Shown piece after piece: positions 8,336 through 16,154 of a DNA stretch of 64,000 nt. Numbering within the stretch: the stretch's first letter is position 1; each line of letters opens with the position of its first letter. The notes under the pieces were generated by a model, which was not told the origin of the DNA, ran no database searches, and saw only the letters and a program-made list of their open reading frames with translations. The translations under genes were made by a program, and so were the position numbers. Source of the stretch: DATAEE01 sp036258175 (GTDB lineage Bacteria; Acidobacteriota; Vicinamibacteria; Vicinamibacterales; 2-12-FULL-66-21); assembly GCA_036258175.1 (NCBI GenBank), contig DATAEE010000314.1:1-64000 (forward strand), written 5' to 3'.

Positions 8336-9112
8336 TCAGGCGGCGTGGCGGCGGGTGACGTCGAAACGTGAGAGCAGCGACTTGACGGGGGCCGGATCGG
8401 CGTAGAGCGCGATGTCCACGAGGATCGAGGCTTGATCGAACCAGACGGCGGCCGCTCTTCGGAAGATCGTCGCGAGGCCGACCGGTCGCTTTTCTGGCAC
8501 GCGCGAACTTCCAAAGATCCAGGTGCCCGCGGTGTGGGTACCGATGCCGGCGAGCAGCACGTAGTACGACACCCATGTAACGGCGCAGAACGCCGCGACG
8601 GCCTGGCCCGCGCCTTCGAGGAGCGCAGGGATGCTCGCGTCGCAGAAGCGCGCAACGGCCGCAACGACGAGCGCGTTGACCGTCGAGAGCACCAGCGTGT
8701 CCAGACACGCCGCCGCGGAACGGGTGCCGATCACGCTGAGCGGCGTCGCGTGGGATCCGGCGAGGCCGGCCTGCGTACGCGATCGAATCGAGGACCAGAT
8801 ACGGTCGAGATCGGCCGCGAGGGGCGGCGTTTCTGCCGGACATCCAATTGCGTCGCGGATGGCGCTGACCGGATCGGGCACGCCGGGGAGAAACCGTTCG
8901 ATCCTCGCGACCGTTGTATCCGGATCGATGCCGGTCGCAACGGCGAACGCCTTGACGTACGACCGCGCGTAGAGGCCGCCGGGCAGCTCATCGAAGCGGC
9001 CCTCGTCGACGAGCGTCACGATGCGTGGACTCAACCGGGTTTGGGCTGCGACCTCTTCGATTGTCAACCCTCGCACCAGGCGGGCGCGCCGCAGCGCGGT
9101 GTCGCGGATCAT
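8336..9112 (-). CDS. RodZ-like HTH protein fused to an RDD-type membrane domain
   Basis: 258 residues. Residues about 5-70 form a helix-turn-helix of the RodZ/HTH_25 type (LTIEEVAAQTRLSPRIVTLV, then DELPGGLYARSYVKAFA, a hallmark of that family). After a linker, residues about 125-250 contain hydrophobic helices beginning GTRSAAACLDTLVLS, with the Arg-Asp pattern of RDD membrane proteins. A cytoplasmic HTH on a membrane anchor suggests a role in envelope organisation or membrane-tethered regulation. ATG 9112 is the natural start. The gene is transcribed leftward between SLATT-like and phoX genes, 94 bases upstream of phoX. Confidence 0.72.
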   Translation of the reverse strand: MIRDTALRRARLVRGLTIEEVAAQTRLSPRIVTLVDEGRFDELPGGLYARSYVKAFAVATGIDPDTTVARIERFLPGVPDPVSAIRDAIGCPAETPPLAADLDRIWSSIRSRTQAGLAGSHATPLSVIGTRSAAACLDTLVLSTVNALVVAAVARFCDASIPALLEGAGQAVAAFCAVTWVSYYVLLAGIGTHTAGTWIFGSSRVPEKRPVGLATIFRRAAAVWFDQASILVDIALYADPAPVKSLLSRFDVTRRHAA

Positions 9113-9165
9113 GGCTCCCTGAGGCCCCTATCGGATCGAAGGCCCGGAGTGTTTAGCTCGAGCGC

Positions 9166-9720
9166 TCAGGTCGCTTCGCCTTTACGGAGCGAGGCCGGCA
9201 GGAACTTGTCGATGTCCGCGTCCGTGAGCGTGCCTTCTTTGCTGGCGACCTCAGCCGCGGCCGACGCGTACGCCTCGCGATCCGCCGGTGGTGCGTGCTC
9301 GTAGACGGATTGAACCTGCTGCGTCAGCGCGTCGCGGCGGCGCATGAGCTCGTCGTTGTCGAGGAGGCCGTCCCGGATTTCAGCCAGGAGCGCCCGGTAC
9401 CGTTCGCACACCAGCCAGAGGCGACTGGCCCACGCGCGATGCGCGTGCATACGCGGCTCGAGATCGAGCGCTACGTAAATGGCATACGCCGCGAACGCCA
9501 GGCCCGCGGCGATCGCTGCGACCACCTGCAGCGGGCGTGAGACGCCCACAAGTGCCCACACGCTGGCAGCCGACGCGATGCCCAGCAGCGTCAGGATGAC
9601 GATCTTGATCTGCCACGCCCGGGCCGCCAGGCGTTCGGCGAGCCGCGCGTGAGCCGTGTAACTTTGCACCACGTGCCCGAAACTCAAACGCACGTGGTCG
9701 ACGACGCTGAGCCGGAACAT
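9166..9720 (-). CDS. SLATT-like two-helix membrane protein
   Basis: 184 residues. Two membrane helices (about 39-58 and 64-86) are preceded by a short helix and followed by a long cytoplasmic helical part containing HRAWASRLWLVCERYRALL, MRRRDALTQQV and YEHAPPADREAY. This two-TM plus Y..L/D..RRD..L/aP layout resembles the SLATT superfamily, whose members include pore-forming effectors of nucleotide-signalling defence systems as well as standalone genes. No cyclase or SLOG gene lies next to it, so a defence role is not supported by context. Neighbours are a PQQ-propeller gene upstream and an HTH/RDD gene downstream on the same strand. Confidence 0.6.
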   Translation of the reverse strand: MFRLSVVDHVRLSFGHVVQSYTAHARLAERLAARAWQIKIVILTLLGIASAASVWALVGVSRPLQVVAAIAAGLAFAAYAIYVALDLEPRMHAHRAWASRLWLVCERYRALLAEIRDGLLDNDELMRRRDALTQQVQSVYEHAPPADREAYASAAAEVASKEGTLTDADIDKFLPASLRKGEAT

Positions 9721-9794
9721 GGGGCCCTCCGGTCACACTCACATTCGCAGGATGGTGATGCGGTCGGCGCTGCAATCCCCGCGCCAGCCCGGCC

Positions 9795-11201
9795 TTAGCG
9801 ACCCGCAGCCTGCCCGAAGCAGTACAGCGCGCCGCGCGTTCTGATGTACAGCCTCCCGCCCGCGATCGCCGGCGTGGCGTACGTTTCGTCGCCCAGGTCG
9901 TTGACCGCGAGGATCTGCCACTCGCGGGCTGCTTTGACGACCGTGACCTTGCCCGCGTCGCTGATGAAGAACACCTTGTCGTCAGCGGCAACCGGCGACG
10001 CGTAGTACTCACCGAGCGCTTCCTTGCTCCGATCCGTTTTGAAAACCTGACCGGTCTGCGGGTCGAGCGACACGATGATCCCGCCGGACTTGATGATGTA
10101 GAGCACGTCCTTGTAGATGAGCGATGTTGGGAGAGTGGCGTAGTTCCGCTTGTCGCGCCACGCGATGGCCGTGTCGGTCAAGTCGCCGCGGCCCCCGGGG
10201 CGAACCGCGATCATGCCGTAGTCGCCGAGGCCTGCCTTGCGCAGCTCGTCCCATTCCCGTTCGTAGATGAAGCCGTCGTTGTCTTTGTCGACGGCGCCGA
10301 ACTCGTCGAAGTCTTTGGCTTCATCGCGCGCGATACGGCCGTCACCATTCGCGTCCGATTTCAGCATTTCCTGAAAGCTCGGTCCGCTCGCCGAGTCCGA
10401 GCCCCACGTGCTGACCAGCACCAGACCTCGATCGACGATCGGCGATGCGACCGGAAGAAATGCCAGACCGCGAATCCACCACAGCCGCTCACCACTCGCC
10501 ACCGCGTAGGCATCGAGGCGATTGACACCGAGCACGATCACCTGAGGCGGTTCTCCTTTCGGCTCCCAGACGACGGGAGAGGCGTGCCCTTCGAAGCGAA
10601 TCTCGCTGCGTTCAACACGCCACCGCACCGCGCCCGTTGCCGCATCCACCGCGATCAGGAAAGCCTTCGTCCGCGTGTCGCAGACGAGGAGCAGCGTGTT
10701 GCCGGAGAGGATCGGCGAGGCGCCGAGACCGTAGAACGTATCGAAGGGACCGAGCGGCAGGCGCCAGCGCTCTTTGCCTTCGGCATCGAACGAGACGACG
10801 CCGAAGTCGGGGAAGAATGCGTAGACGTTTGCGCCGTCAGTGGCGGGCGAGGCCGAGGCGGCGTCATTGAGTTTATAGACCGGCGTGACCCGTAACCGTG
10901 CGATCGCCCGCCGCCACCGCTCGCGGCCGCTCGCGCGATCGAGGCAGATCGTCAGCAGCGTGTCTCCTTCGGCCGCGGTCAGAAACACCCGATCGCCCGC
11001 GACGACCGGCGACGAGCGGCTGAACGGTACCGCGGTCCGCCAGACGAGATTGGTCTGCGGACCGAAAGTCACGGGGAGGCCCGTGATGTCCGAGACCCCG
11101 GACCCATTCGGCCCGCGGAACCGGGGCCACTCCTGGCCGGGAGGGGCGTTCGAGGTCAGCAGGGCGATCGCGAGGACCAGGGTGAGGGGGGCGGCGCCCA
11201 G
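9795..11201 (-). CDS. Secreted PQQ-like beta-propeller with two EF-hands, probable CTG start
   Basis: Propeller repeats with typical blade ends (DRASGRERWRR, DAATGAVRWRV, DPQTGQVFKTD) fill the protein. Two calcium-binding EF-hand loops are inserted mid-way: DANGDGRIARDE and DKDNDGFIYERE. The first standard start (GTG 11072) would cut into the domain. Reading upstream in frame, CTG at 11201 gives a signal peptide (LTLVLAIALLTSNA) and then QEWPRFRGPNGSGVS, the usual opening of these secreted propellers; GGAGG lies just before the CTG, and no ATG, GTG or TTG occurs in that stretch before the upstream TAG. From CTG it has 468 residues. It probably acts in the periplasm; ligand or activity unknown. 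Confidence 0.85.
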   Translation of the reverse strand: MGAAPLTLVLAIALLTSNAPPGQEWPRFRGPNGSGVSDITGLPVTFGPQTNLVWRTAVPFSRSSPVVAGDRVFLTAAEGDTLLTICLDRASGRERWRRAIARLRVTPVYKLNDAASASPATDGANVYAFFPDFGVVSFDAEGKERWRLPLGPFDTFYGLGASPILSGNTLLLVCDTRTKAFLIAVDAATGAVRWRVERSEIRFEGHASPVVWEPKGEPPQVIVLGVNRLDAYAVASGERLWWIRGLAFLPVASPIVDRGLVLVSTWGSDSASGPSFQEMLKSDANGDGRIARDEAKDFDEFGAVDKDNDGFIYEREWDELRKAGLGDYGMIAVRPGGRGDLTDTAIAWRDKRNYATLPTSLIYKDVLYIIKSGGIIVSLDPQTGQVFKTDRSKEALGEYYASPVAADDKVFFISDAGKVTVVKAAREWQILAVNDLGDETYATPAIAGGRLYIRTRGALYCFGQAAGR

Positions 11202-11221
11202 ACAACCTCCGATCGGCGGGG

Positions 11222-11280
11222 ATAATAACTAAACGGACATTTATAATCAACCGGATTCTGAACGGCCGTTTATAATCAGC
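11222..11280. promoter_or_regulatory. Divergent promoter/operator between tetR-like and PQQ genes
   Basis: An 18-bp direct repeat occurs twice, AACGGACATTTATAATCA at 11232-11249 and AACGGCCGTTTATAATCA at 11261-11278 (16 of 18 identical, 29 bases apart). Each copy contains a perfect TATAAT (11242-11247 and 11271-11276). On the minus strand a TTGATT (11250-11245) and TATTAT (11227-11222) separated by 17 bases form a good sigma-70 promoter for the PQQ gene, overlapping the first copy. The second copy ends 7 bases before the tetR start. The layout fits a TetR operator that represses both genes; binding is inferred. Confidence 0.65.
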
Positions 11281-11284
11281 GCCT

Positions 11285-11923
11285 GTGAGCCCCCGCCCCC
11301 GCCAGACGACCGACGCCGCGATCCTGGGCGCCGCCGGCCGCGCCATCGGCCGGGTCGGGCCGGTCCGTTTGACGCTCGCGGATGTCGCGCGCGAAGCGGG
11401 CGTCTCGCCCGCGACGCTCGTGCAGCGCTTCGGATCCAAGCGCGGGCTACTGCTCGCGCTGGCGGCCGCCGGCCCGGACGAGAACCGGCGGCAATTCGAG
11501 GAGATCCGCCGGGCCTATCCGTCGCCAACGAGCGCGCTCTTCGCGCTCGGCGACTGCTGGGCGCAGTTCATGGGCACGCCTGAGGAGATCTCCAACGGCC
11601 TCGCCTTTCTGCAGATCGATCTCACCGACCCTGATTTCCGGCGGCACGCCGTCGCGAACGCCGAGTTCGTCGAAGGGGAGACGCGGCGGCTGATTGCAGA
11701 AGCGCTGGAGGCGGGCGAGCTGACGGGCTGCGAGCCCGCGCCGCTGGCGCGCGTGCTCGGCGCGGCACTTCACGGCTCGCTCGTCAGCTGGGCCATCCAC
11801 AGGAAGGGGACACTTGGAGACTGGCTGCGGCGGGATCTGGAGGCCGTGCTGCAGCCGTACCGGGTGCGCCGGGCGCAGAGGACGCAGAGACGACTAAAAC
11901 GCGGAGGGCGCAGAACCTCCTGA
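11285..11923 (+). CDS. TetR-family transcriptional regulator
   Basis: 212 residues from GTG 11285. N-terminal HTH at about 25-60: LTLADVAREAGVSPATLVQRFGSKRGLL, the signature of TetR regulators. The rest is the helical ligand-binding and dimer region. A TATAAT sits at 11271-11276, so transcription would begin at about the start codon and the message may be leaderless; no ribosome-binding site is visible. Diverges from the secreted PQQ gene, which is its likely target along with itself. The last 17 or so residues (RRAQRTQRRLKRGGRRTS) are encoded by an intergenic repeat that runs into the gene. Confidence 0.9.
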   Translation: MSPRPRQTTDAAILGAAGRAIGRVGPVRLTLADVAREAGVSPATLVQRFGSKRGLLLALAAAGPDENRRQFEEIRRAYPSPTSALFALGDCWAQFMGTPEEISNGLAFLQIDLTDPDFRRHAVANAEFVEGETRRLIAEALEAGELTGCEPAPLARVLGAALHGSLVSWAIHRKGTLGDWLRRDLEAVLQPYRVRRAQRTQRRLKRGGRRTS

Positions 11924-11980
11924 TTGATTGGCCACTGCGAATCTCAGCGTGCTCTGCGTTGGAATCGTCTCCGCGTCCTC
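11878..11980. repeat. Long inverted repeat between convergent genes
   Basis: GAGGACGCAGAGACGA at 11878-11893 pairs with TCGTCTCCGCGTCCTC at 11965-11980, 15 of 16 positions, with further GCAGAG/CTCTGC pairing inside (around 11909 and 11952). It begins within the TetR coding sequence and ends at the stop of the leftward kinase gene. It could act as a bidirectional terminator. CGCAGAGGACGCAGAG-type sequences behave like a dispersed palindromic repeat; only this copy is in the window. Confidence 0.7.
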
Positions 11981-14900
11981 ACGCCAGCGTGTCTAGGAGC
12001 GCCCGCGCGGCGACCCCGTCGCGCGTCTCGTGCCCTTCGGTCAGGCGGGTGAGGACGGGAGCGAGCACCGTGTGGGCTTCGGCCGCTCGATTCCGCGCCG
12101 CAAGGAAGCTCGCATACGCGCGCGCCCCCCGCAGCGCCAGCCACAGCGCCTTCCGCCGCTCGGCGACCTCGATGCCTTCTCGAAAGGCTGCATCCGCGTC
12201 GGCGTCGCGGCCCAGGGCCGCGTGAAGCTCGCCCAGGATTCGGAAGTGCTCCGCGTCGTATGCGTGCTGCGAGGTCTGATCGGCCATCCACTTCGCGACC
12301 GCGAGCGCACGCTCGCCCTCCGCGTAGCGCCTGGCCCGCAGCATCGCGCCGGCGTGCAGGGTGTAGTAGAACGGCCGCAAGAGCGCCGAACGCGTGAAGG
12401 CCTGCGCCTCGAGTCCTTCCGCCATCTGGCGAAGCCCGCGGTCGATCTCGCCCAGCTCCACGAGCGCCCGCCCGCGGAGCGGCAGCGCCCACTGCAGCTC
12501 TTGCGCGATCCCGCGGGCGCGGCAGACCATCTCGAGCTCCTCGAACGTTTCGAGCAGCTCCCGTGGCTCCCGCCTTGCCAAGTGCGCGAACATCTCGAAA
12601 AGCAGCGCGAACGCGAGCGTCTGCGCATGCTCGAGCGCGCGCGCCTGCGCGACCGCCTCGTGCGCCGCCACGAGCCCGCGATCCGGGTAGCCGAGGACCA
12701 GAAACGTCCGCGATACCTCGCACCGGCAGAAGATCCCGGGGTCGATTCCCGTCTCCCATACCCGCGGGTTATGGAACGCCGGATCGTACAGCTCGAGTCC
12801 GCGCAGCAGATGCGCGTGTCCCTGCTCGAGCTCGCCGAGATGGAACTTGGCCGCGCCCAGCGACCACTCGCCGATCATCTTGAGGTGCCGGTCGCCGATC
12901 GTGTCGAACAATGCGAGCATCTCGAGCGCGATATCGTGGGCGATCGCGATGTCGCCCGAGACGATGTGATGCGCCGAGAGCCCGATCAGGATCGGGATCG
13001 ACCGGGCCGGGTTCTGGATCTCCCGGCATAGCGCGCGTGCCCTCGCGTACGCGCGGCCGACTTCCGGGACGGCGTACCCGCGGCTCGTCTTGACCGACAA
13101 GCCGTACGTCATCTGCAGGTCGAGCTCCGCGCAGACGCGCGCTGCGCTCGGCGGTTCCGATTCGAGCAGCGCCAGGCCGCGAAGCGCGAGCCGTTCCGTC
13201 TCCTCGTTCGCGTAGAGGCGCGCGGCCGACTGCGCCGCCAGGTTGAAATATTCCGCCGCGCGGAGATTGTCGCGCGCCGTCTCGAGCAGCAGCGCGATCT
13301 GCGTCGTCCGCTCGCGGGCATCCTTGTCGTGCCTGTCGCTCTTGTCTGCCGTGGCGATGAGCGCGTCGGCGACGCTCCGGCTGAGCGCAGCGCGGCGCGT
13401 CACGCGCAGCGCGTCGTAAAACCCGTTGTGATAGACGTGGTGCACGAACCGGTACCGTAGCGTCAGCGTGCGGTCCGGATGCTCCCACTCGTCCACGAAC
13501 CGCACCACGGCATGCTGCCGCTCGAGCCGCTCGAGCCGGTCCTCGATATGCGACTGGTCCTGACCCAGCGCCCGCGCGACGACCGCCGTGTCGAAGTCGA
13601 TCCCCTGCACGCTCGCGGCGCCGAGCACCCGGCGATCGTCCTCGTCGAGCGCCTCCATCTTGCGCTGGATGAGGCTGCGGACCGACGGCGGCAGCTCCAC
13701 CTCCACCGCCGGCAGCGGCGCGGCCAGCATCCACTGGCCGTTCTCCTGTTTGATGATCTGGCGCCGGCGCAGATCGCGCAGCAGGTCGGCCACAAACAGT
13801 GGATTGCCCTCGGTGCGCCGGTGGATGAGCGCCGTCAGCTCCGCGGGGAATCCATGACTCGGAAACTGCAGCCGGACGTACCGATCGATTGCCGTTTCGT
13901 CCAGAAACCCCGGGGCAACTTCGCGACACAAGTTGCGCGCCATGAGGTCCAGCTTCAACGACAGGAAGGGGTGACGTAACTGGGCAAGCTCGGACGGGCG
14001 GTACGTGGTGAGGACGAGGAGCCGCCGATTGTCGATACGGCGCGCGAGATAGCCGATCAAATCGATCGTCGACGCATCCGCCCAGTGCACATCGTCAAAG
14101 CACAGCACGACCGGGTGCAGCCGAATGATCTCGTCGAGGAGCGTCGCGATCTCGAGTTTCAAACGCTCCTGCGATCCACCAGCGGTCGCCGCGGCGAGCC
14201 GCTCGGCAGAAGATTCATTTTCCGGCGCCGGCATGATCTGCGCGTACCAGCTCGGGGCCAGCGTCTTGAAGAGCCGTGACAGCCCGCCGAGGCTCTCATG
14301 GCGCTGCAGGCTGTCGAGCGCCTCGAGCACCGGCAGATACGCTTCGCTCCCGGCCAGCCGCTCCGAGCAGCGGCCCCGTCCGACGCGGACGATCGCGCCG
14401 CCGTCATCGAGGTCGCGCAGGAAAGCTTCGACGAGCGTCGTCTTTCCCATGCCCGCTTCGCCCGCGATCGCAACGAGCCGCCCGCGGCCGCGCTCGGCCC
14501 GCTCGAACTCCTGCAGCAGGACGTCCATCTCCTGATCGCGTCCGACGATGCGTCGCGCGCTGGCGCCGCGCGCCACCGGTACGGGAGCGGTGGCGAACGC
14601 GAGGAGCGGCTCCCGGACGGCGTTGAGCCGTGCCATCAGCTCGAGCGCGGTCGGCCGCAGCCGAGGATCCTTCTGCAACGTTTCGACGATGAGTTGATCG
14701 AGCGCACGGGGCAGCTCAGGGTTGTGCGCCGACGGCGGGGGAGGCGTCTCCGAAATGAGCGCGTGCAGCGTCGCGAGCGGGGAGGCGGCGGTGAACGGGT
14801 GCTGGCCTGTGACGAGCTCGTACAGCATGATGCCGGTCGCGAACACATCTGCCGCGTCGCCGGCCTTCTGCCCCCGCGCCTGCTCGGGCGCCATGTATCC

Positions 14901-15440
14901 GATCGTCCCGAGGACACTGCCAGCTTCAGTGATTGAATTCGTGATTCCGGCCGCGACGGGATCTGGCTGCAGTCGCGCGAGGCCGAAGTCGAGCACCTTC
15001 ACGTAGCCGTCGGGCCGCACCATCACGTTCTCGGGCTTGATGTCCCGATGAACGATCTGTGCAGCGTGCGCGACCGCCAGCGCTTCGGCAACCTGCCGGA
15101 CGAGTTCGACGGCGCGGTCGACCGTCACGCCATCGCTCGCGATGCGGCGCAACGTTGCGCCTTCGACGAGTTCCATCGCGACGTACCGGTCGCGTCCCGT
15201 CACGCCCGTCTCGTAAATCGTGACGATGTTCGGGTGGTTCAGCGCCGAGGCGAGCGTGGCTTCGCGCAGCAGGCGATCGAGCGCGTCGTCGCGATCGGCC
15301 GCCGCGGCCCGGATCAGTTTAACGGCGATGTCCCGTCCCAGGCGCGGGTCGTGGGCGCGATAGACCTCGCCCATGCCGCCGGAGCCGAGTTGCGCACGGA
15401 CTGTGTAGGGACCGAGGGGAGTCCCTGGAGCGATGGCCAT
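11979..15440 (-). CDS. Serine/threonine protein kinase fused to AAA ATPase and TPR region
   Basis: 1153 residues. Kinase domain at 12-272: glycine loop LGSGGMGEVY, Lys41, HRDIKPEN (Asp133), DFG (151-153) and GYMAPEQARG. After a short linker an AAA/STAND-type ATPase has Walker A GEAGMGKTT (327-335) and Walker B CFDDVHWAD (447-455). From about residue 690 the protein is all-helical with TPR-like repeats to the end. No membrane segment. Such fusions are signal-integrating regulators that couple phosphorylation to nucleotide-driven assembly; targets are unknown. The downstream end meets the tetR gene; the start faces the antitoxin gene 84 bases away, with a TATAAT at 15463-15458 about 18 bases before the ATG. 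Confidence 0.93.
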   Translation of the reverse strand: MAIAPGTPLGPYTVRAQLGSGGMGEVYRAHDPRLGRDIAVKLIRAAAADRDDALDRLLREATLASALNHPNIVTIYETGVTGRDRYVAMELVEGATLRRIASDGVTVDRAVELVRQVAEALAVAHAAQIVHRDIKPENVMVRPDGYVKVLDFGLARLQPDPVAAGITNSITEAGSVLGTIGYMAPEQARGQKAGDAADVFATGIMLYELVTGQHPFTAASPLATLHALISETPPPPSAHNPELPRALDQLIVETLQKDPRLRPTALELMARLNAVREPLLAFATAPVPVARGASARRIVGRDQEMDVLLQEFERAERGRGRLVAIAGEAGMGKTTLVEAFLRDLDDGGAIVRVGRGRCSERLAGSEAYLPVLEALDSLQRHESLGGLSRLFKTLAPSWYAQIMPAPENESSAERLAAATAGGSQERLKLEIATLLDEIIRLHPVVLCFDDVHWADASTIDLIGYLARRIDNRRLLVLTTYRPSELAQLRHPFLSLKLDLMARNLCREVAPGFLDETAIDRYVRLQFPSHGFPAELTALIHRRTEGNPLFVADLLRDLRRRQIIKQENGQWMLAAPLPAVEVELPPSVRSLIQRKMEALDEDDRRVLGAASVQGIDFDTAVVARALGQDQSHIEDRLERLERQHAVVRFVDEWEHPDRTLTLRYRFVHHVYHNGFYDALRVTRRAALSRSVADALIATADKSDRHDKDARERTTQIALLLETARDNLRAAEYFNLAAQSAARLYANEETERLALRGLALLESEPPSAARVCAELDLQMTYGLSVKTSRGYAVPEVGRAYARARALCREIQNPARSIPILIGLSAHHIVSGDIAIAHDIALEMLALFDTIGDRHLKMIGEWSLGAAKFHLGELEQGHAHLLRGLELYDPAFHNPRVWETGIDPGIFCRCEVSRTFLVLGYPDRGLVAAHEAVAQARALEHAQTLAFALLFEMFAHLARREPRELLETFEELEMVCRARGIAQELQWALPLRGRALVELGEIDRGLRQMAEGLEAQAFTRSALLRPFYYTLHAGAMLRARRYAEGERALAVAKWMADQTSQHAYDAEHFRILGELHAALGRDADADAAFREGIEVAERRKALWLALRGARAYASFLAARNRAAEAHTVLAPVLTRLTEGHETRDGVAARALLDTLA

Positions 15441-15457
15441 CGAAACGGAAGATTCGG

Positions 15458-15518
15458 ATTATACCGCGGCGCGCGACTATGGCCGCGCTTGCCGGCCCGG
15501 CGGTAATCGGACTATATT
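15458..15518. promoter_or_regulatory. Divergent promoters for the kinase and toxin-antitoxin genes
   Basis: For the rightward antitoxin gene, TTGCCG (15489-15494) and TATATT (15513-15518) are 18 bases apart, placing the transcript start at about the ATG (15525), so the message may be leaderless. For the leftward kinase, a perfect TATAAT lies at 15463-15458 on the minus strand without a clear -35 hexamer. Assigned by sequence similarity only. Confidence 0.45.
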
Positions 15519-15524
15519 TGGAAC

Positions 15525-16154
15525 ATGTACGAGGTCCATTTAGAACCCGATCCGGGTCCACATGCGGCAGGCGCCGTTCGGCACCTGGCGGTCGAGGCGT
15601 GGCGGCGGGCCGAAGCGATGGGCCTGGTGGAGGAGACGTCCGACACTCCCAGGAAGCTCGACGCGGCGGCGGTTGCCCGGCTGGTTCGACGGGTGCGGGC
15701 TGCGGGCATCGCCCGCGGCCCCGCGCTCAGGCTCGACAATGTCGAGACACCGTCGGCCGCTGAGCTCGCAGACGTCCTGAAGCTCGTCATCGCGGCGCTC
15801 GAGGAATCACCGGTTGCAAAATACGAGTGGCGCGCGGCGTCGCGGGTGCTTGACGTCGAGCGGCTTTCGACGCTTCTCGGCATCTCGCTGTCGAGCCTGC
15901 GCCGGTATTTTTCGGGCGCGCGCGAGACACCGGATGACGTGGCAGCACGCCTGCACCACCTCGCGCTCGTCGTCGGCGATCTCGCGGGCGCCTATAACGC
16001 GGTCGGCATCCGTCGATGGTTCGACCGTAAGCGCAGCGCCCTGTCGGGCCGATCGCCGGCCGCGCTGCTGTCCGGAAACTGGAGCCCGGACGACAAGGGT
16101 CCTCAGCAGGTTCGTGCCCTGGCGCGGTCGCTCGCTTCGCTGTCGGCGACATGA
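15525..16154 (+). CDS. Xre/MbcA/ParS-type antitoxin of a RES toxin pair
   Basis: 209 residues. The central HTH (about 103-140: AASRVLDVERLSTLLGISLSSLRRYFSG) is followed by a C-terminal toxin-binding domain of the MbcA/ParS (DUF2384) type: AYNAVGIRRWFDRKRSALSGRSPAALLSGNW. It ends in an ATGA overlap with the RES-domain gene, the usual antitoxin-then-toxin order. The N-terminal 100 residues are longer than in many family members and have no match I recognise. The protein is expected to neutralise the toxin and repress the operon by binding upstream DNA. Confidence 0.85.
   Translation: MYEVHLEPDPGPHAAGAVRHLAVEAWRRAEAMGLVEETSDTPRKLDAAAVARLVRRVRAAGIARGPALRLDNVETPSAAELADVLKLVIAALEESPVAKYEWRAASRVLDVERLSTLLGISLSSLRRYFSGARETPDDVAARLHHLALVVGDLAGAYNAVGIRRWFDRKRSALSGRSPAALLSGNWSPDDKGPQQVRALARSLASLSAT

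Noticed and set aside
9166..9720. CBASS-type defence island around the SLATT-like gene
   Set aside because: No cyclase, SLOG, NucC-like or other defence gene is adjacent.
12030..13031. 333-residue rightward ORF inside the kinase gene
   Set aside because: It is antisense to a confident kinase-AAA-TPR gene; Arg/His-rich composition is typical of GC-rich shadow frames.
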